Assembly: GCF_000024365.1 (NCBI RefSeq)
Contig: NC_013235.1
Location: forward strand, 124,001 to 188,000
Source: Nakamurella multipartita DSM 44233
Lineage (GTDB): Bacteria; Actinomycetota; Actinomycetes; Mycobacteriales; Nakamurellaceae
DNA length: 64,000 nt
Direction of reading: 5' to 3'
Shown here: in pieces, positions 61,051 to 64,000 of the stretch
How positions within the stretch are numbered: the stretch's first letter is position 1
Layout of the letters: each line of letters starts with the position of its first letter
Program-made: the position numbers and the translations under genes
The notes under the pieces: generated by a model
Database searches by the model: none
Told to the model about the DNA's origin: nothing
The model's input: the letters and a program-made list of their open reading frames with translations, nothing else

Positions 61051-64000
61051 TCAGTCCGGGCCGAGAAGTCCGGACCCGTCCGAAGGCCGACGTCGGGAAC
61101 CTGGTGACCCCAGCGCGGCGGCGAGATCATCACCGGCTTCGGTGATCCCGGCATCAGAGAGGATCTCCGAACCATCCCAGACCAGCAGCAGTGAGCTCAC
61201 GGCATGTTCAAGTGCGGAGTGAGCCAGATCGTGGTGTGCGCAGCCGGGCACCGTCGGGTAGGTCGCCCACAGGTCGTACCCGGTCATGAACAGGTCCAGG
61301 TCGAACTGGGTGGTCAGACCGAGCAACTCGCTGCGTCCGGCGTCGTCGATGCCGGCGAACGCCTCGTCCAGGGCCAGCAGCCGCGGGCAGTGCGGCTCGG
61401 CCGACGACAACATGACGTGGGCCGCAGCGAACAACGGCAGGTGCAGCGACACCGACTGCTCGCCTCCGGACAGCGTGCTGTGCCGGGCCTGGGTGAGCCG
61501 GTCCTCCTGACCGTCCGGCCCGACCAGAGTGAGCACGAAGGTGCGCCATCCGCGGTAGTCCAGCGCCTCGGCCAGGATGTCGGGATAAGGCCGATCCTCG
61601 CGCTGGGCTCGCAGATCTTTGATGCGTCCGGCGAAGTGGGCTCGCATGATCGCCAGTTCGTCCACGGACAGCGCGCTGGCCTCACGTTCCAGGAGGCGGG
61701 CCACTTCTCGCTGGGCCGGGTCCAAATTGTCCGCCTGCGCCCAGGAGATGCCGACGGTGGCACCGGAGGACATCCGCCGGCCGCGCATCTCGCGGTTCAT
61801 CTCGGCGACCAGATCGCGTGCCTCGGTGGTCCTCTCGTGTATCTGTTGGGCCAGCCGGCCCAGCAGGGCGTCCTCCAGGATCCGTTGCTCGGACTCGCTG
61901 AGCAGGGCCTCCTGCTCTCGCCGGGCGGCGGCGATCCGGCGCGCGAAGTCACCGATCGAGGTGTATCCCTGCTCGTCGGAGACCTTGACCACGATGACGT
62001 CCTCGACCGGCTCCCAGTCGGGCCGGAAATCATGACCGGCGCTCGCGAGCTGGTCCTGGAGCAGGGTCAGCGACGCCGCCACCCGGGTACGGCTGGACTT
62101 GAGCGAACTCTCGTTGGGGCGCAGGTCTCCGGTGGCCGCCAAGACCTCCCGGAGCAGGGTCGTCACCGCGGCAGGCAGGGCGTCGATGATGTGATCGGCG
62201 TCGGCCGGGAGCGCGTCGGTGGCGGTGGCGACCAACGCGGTTGGATCGGGCCATTGCTCGCGAGCGGTCGGCCAGGCGGGCGTGGTGCTCAACCGCAGGA
62301 CGTCGGCGACGTCGGGCCGGCAGTAGGGCCGCAGCCGCAGGCAGTCCCGTTGGGCCTCGACGACGGCGTTGGCCAGCGAATCGACGGCGCCTTGGGCGGC
62401 GCCGCGCCGCTCGCCGGCGGCGTCCCGGGCGTCGCCGTGGGCCTGCTCGGCGACGCGTTCCGCGGTCCGGGCATCGCGGTGCTCGGCGGTGGCCCGATCG
62501 ATCTGCCCGTCGAGTTCGTCGACGGCGACGCCGACCGCGGCCCGCAGGGTTCTGAGCTCCTCCTCTCGAGCCCGATGACCGGTGCGGGAGAGCTCAGCCT
62601 GTTCGGCGGCCTCGGCCAGCCGATCCCGCGCCCGGATCAGCTCTTCGACCGCGGTGTCCCGCGCCCGGCGGCGCTCGGTGGCGGTGGTTCGGGCCCCGCC
62701 CAGCTCCGCCCCCGCCCGTCCGAAAAGGGCGACCGCGGCGGCGATGCCGTCGACCAGGTCGGGTTCGGCCGGCATCGATCGAGCGGCGGCCAGCCCGAGC
62801 AGGGCATGGTGCCGGTGGTGATGGGCGGCGATGGCCTGATCGAGATCGCTTCGGGCGTTGTCCACCTCGCCGTGGACCGCCCGGGCCGCGGCCGATTCCC
62901 GCTCGACCCGCCGGATGGCTGTGGTGAGCGGTCCGGTCGTCGGGAGGGCGGAGCGCGCCTGGTCGACCGCGTCGAGCATCGCCTGCAGCGCTCCGATCGC
63001 CGCCCCGGTGGCGTCGACCTGAGCGAGGACGTCGGCGATCTGCCGATCCAGGGCGGCCAATCGCTGGGCCCGGCGTCGAGACCGGGCCGTTGCACCGATG
63101 TACTCGGCGTGGGCCTTGCGGTGCGCGCCCAGCTGGAGCCCCTGTCGGAATCGTCCCAGCCGATCGATGGTCGGTGCCGCTCCTGGTCCCGATCCGGAGG
63201 GCTCGCCGACCGCGATCGAGGCGAGCACCGCCTCGATGGTCGAGATCCCTAGTGCGCCATCGGTTTCGGCAACCAACAGGGTGCCGAGCGGGGAGACGCG
63301 AGGGCGTTGCTCGGCCGGCAGCGGCAGCAGCACCGCGTCGGACTCGCCGGGATCGGCCGACCCATCCGGACCGATCCAGGCATCGAGCAGGTTGGCGGCC
63401 TCCAACGCGGCCTCGACCGCGGCCGCAGTGTCGTCATCGATCCCCGGGGCGAAATCGATCAACGCCCACAACGGGGCGCCGACCCGACCGTCCCTTCGCC
63501 CGGTGCGGGCCGCGAAGGCCGGGGGTGCCTGGTCCTGTTCTTCGGCGACCCGGGTCCGATCGGCCCGGATCGCGGCGAGCTGATCGCCCAGGAGGTTCAA
63601 GGTGTCGCCGAGCCGCCTGACCTCATCCCGGCGTGTCTGCCGGGCGTCGGCGATCTGCGCATCCAGGACGGCGGACAGCGGTGTGCTGCCGGACTCCCCG
63701 GCCCTGTCCACCGAGTCGACCAGGGCGGCGTGCACCGTGTCGGCCAGCCTGGGCGCGCCTGCCAGGCTGTCCAGTAGCGGTCCTCGCGAGCTGATCCAGT
63801 CCGCCAGCACCAGCTGGACCCGATCCCGCTCGGCGACGACGGCGGCCTGGGCCGCCATCAGGGCGGATTCGACGGCCTCCAGCCGCTCCTGGGCCCGGTC
63901 AAGGCGGCGTTGGGCCAGGTCGCGTTCGCGAGCCGCTTCGGCCACGCCGGCCATCGCGACCCGGACGGCCGCGACGTCGTCCTCTCGGGCCGTGATGCGC
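61051..64000 (-). CDS. jetC: TIGR02680-family SMC-like ATPase, Wadjet JetC-like, partial
   Basis: The C-terminal ~983 residues are visible; the frame is open to the window edge, where the N-terminal Walker A part would lie (full proteins are ~1,350 residues). Long coiled coils (for example RDLAQRRLDRAQERLEAVES) flank a central region. The ABC signature is LSGGEQSVSLHLPLFAAAHV and Walker B LLALDEAFAGIDDAGRSE. It is the loop-extruding motor of Wadjet-type plasmid defence. The jetA and jetB genes (TIGR02677/TIGR02678) would be expected beyond the right edge. Confidence 0.9.
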   Translation of the reverse strand, partial: RITAREDDVAAVRVAMAGVAEAARERDLAQRRLDRAQERLEAVESALMAAQAAVVAERDRVQLVLADWISSRGPLLDSLAGAPRLADTVHAALVDSVDRAGESGSTPLSAVLDAQIADARQTRRDEVRRLGDTLNLLGDQLAAIRADRTRVAEEQDQAPPAFAARTGRRDGRVGAPLWALIDFAPGIDDDTAAAVEAALEAANLLDAWIGPDGSADPGESDAVLLPLPAEQRPRVSPLGTLLVAETDGALGISTIEAVLASIAVGEPSGSGPGAAPTIDRLGRFRQGLQLGAHRKAHAEYIGATARSRRRAQRLAALDRQIADVLAQVDATGAAIGALQAMLDAVDQARSALPTTGPLTTAIRRVERESAAARAVHGEVDNARSDLDQAIAAHHHRHHALLGLAAARSMPAEPDLVDGIAAAVALFGRAGAELGGARTTATERRRARDTAVEELIRARDRLAEAAEQAELSRTGHRAREEELRTLRAAVGVAVDELDGQIDRATAEHRDARTAERVAEQAHGDARDAAGERRGAAQGAVDSLANAVVEAQRDCLRLRPYCRPDVADVLRLSTTPAWPTAREQWPDPTALVATATDALPADADHIIDALPAAVTTLLREVLAATGDLRPNESSLKSSRTRVAASLTLLQDQLASAGHDFRPDWEPVEDVIVVKVSDEQGYTSIGDFARRIAAARREQEALLSESEQRILEDALLGRLAQQIHERTTEARDLVAEMNREMRGRRMSSGATVGISWAQADNLDPAQREVARLLEREASALSVDELAIMRAHFAGRIKDLRAQREDRPYPDILAEALDYRGWRTFVLTLVGPDGQEDRLTQARHSTLSGGEQSVSLHLPLFAAAHVMLSSAEPHCPRLLALDEAFAGIDDAGRSELLGLTTQFDLDLFMTGYDLWATYPTVPGCAHHDLAHSALEHAVSSLLLVWDGSEILSDAGITEAGDDLAAALGSPGSRRRPSDGSGLLGPD

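Overview
This is a G+C-rich (around 70% by eye) window of an actinobacterial chromosome. Supporting signs are frequent GTG starts, a Ku/LigD end-joining pair, an aerobic cobalamin pathway typical of actinobacteria, double-TerD and SHOCT proteins, and a plant-like phosphofructokinase. The general feel is of a Frankiales/Nakamurellales-type soil actinobacterium, but that is a guess. No rRNA, tRNA or CRISPR array was seen.

Left third (1-26.6 kb): mostly housekeeping and stress genes, punctuated by insertion sequences. An IS1182-type element runs off the left edge. Next come oxidoreductases, a PH-like/SHOCT protein, a copper-chaperone-like HMA protein, an M13 metallopeptidase, a membrane diguanylate cyclase, an MBL-fold hydrolase, a double-TerD protein and a cupin. 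An IS1380-type element then sits 39 bp upstream of an amino-acid permease that carries an extra cytoplasmic domain. Phosphofructokinase, a glutathionyl-hydroquinone-reductase-like protein, a GCS2-type carboxylate-amine ligase and the divergent ku/ligD pair follow. A complete IS3-type element with a 3-bp target duplication lies before an SRPBCC protein, small membrane proteins, a hydrolase remnant and a flavin monooxygenase.

Middle (26.6-42.7 kb): scattered cobalamin genes (cobQ, cobF, cobN) are interspersed with a DUF305 lipoprotein, a Vgb-like propeller and a MarR/MFS pair. The most unusual locus here is a compact operon at 37.57-40.90 kb. It encodes a J-domain fused to a pseudokinase, a von Willebrand A (vWA) protein and a diverged adenylosuccinate-synthetase (PurA) paralogue. 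A convergent Nudix/NrtR-like regulator follows, and a symmetric operator-like site lies just upstream of the first gene.

Right third (42.7-59.8 kb): the main B12 cluster. It has cobG-cobH-cobIJ followed by two DUF202 genes (+), cobL-cobM (-), then a cobalamin riboswitch driving chelatase ChlI/D fusion-cobO-cobB/cobC fusion-cobA. A second cobalamin riboswitch drives cbtB-cbtA-cobT-cobS. Together these cover oxygen-dependent corrin ring synthesis, cobalt uptake, cobalt insertion (CobN with the ChlI/D fusion), adenosylation, amidation and lower-ligand attachment. Genes for CobK, CbiB/CobD (cobinamide synthase) and CobU/CobP were not found in the window.

Right edge (59.8-64 kb): jetD and most of jetC of a Wadjet-type (TIGR02679/TIGR02680) anti-plasmid system, convergent with cobS and running off the window.

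Several intergenic palindromes built on TTGATCATG arms recur (10.5, 12.1, 21.9 and 55.6 kb). One of them supplies the stop codon of the cobB/cobC fusion.
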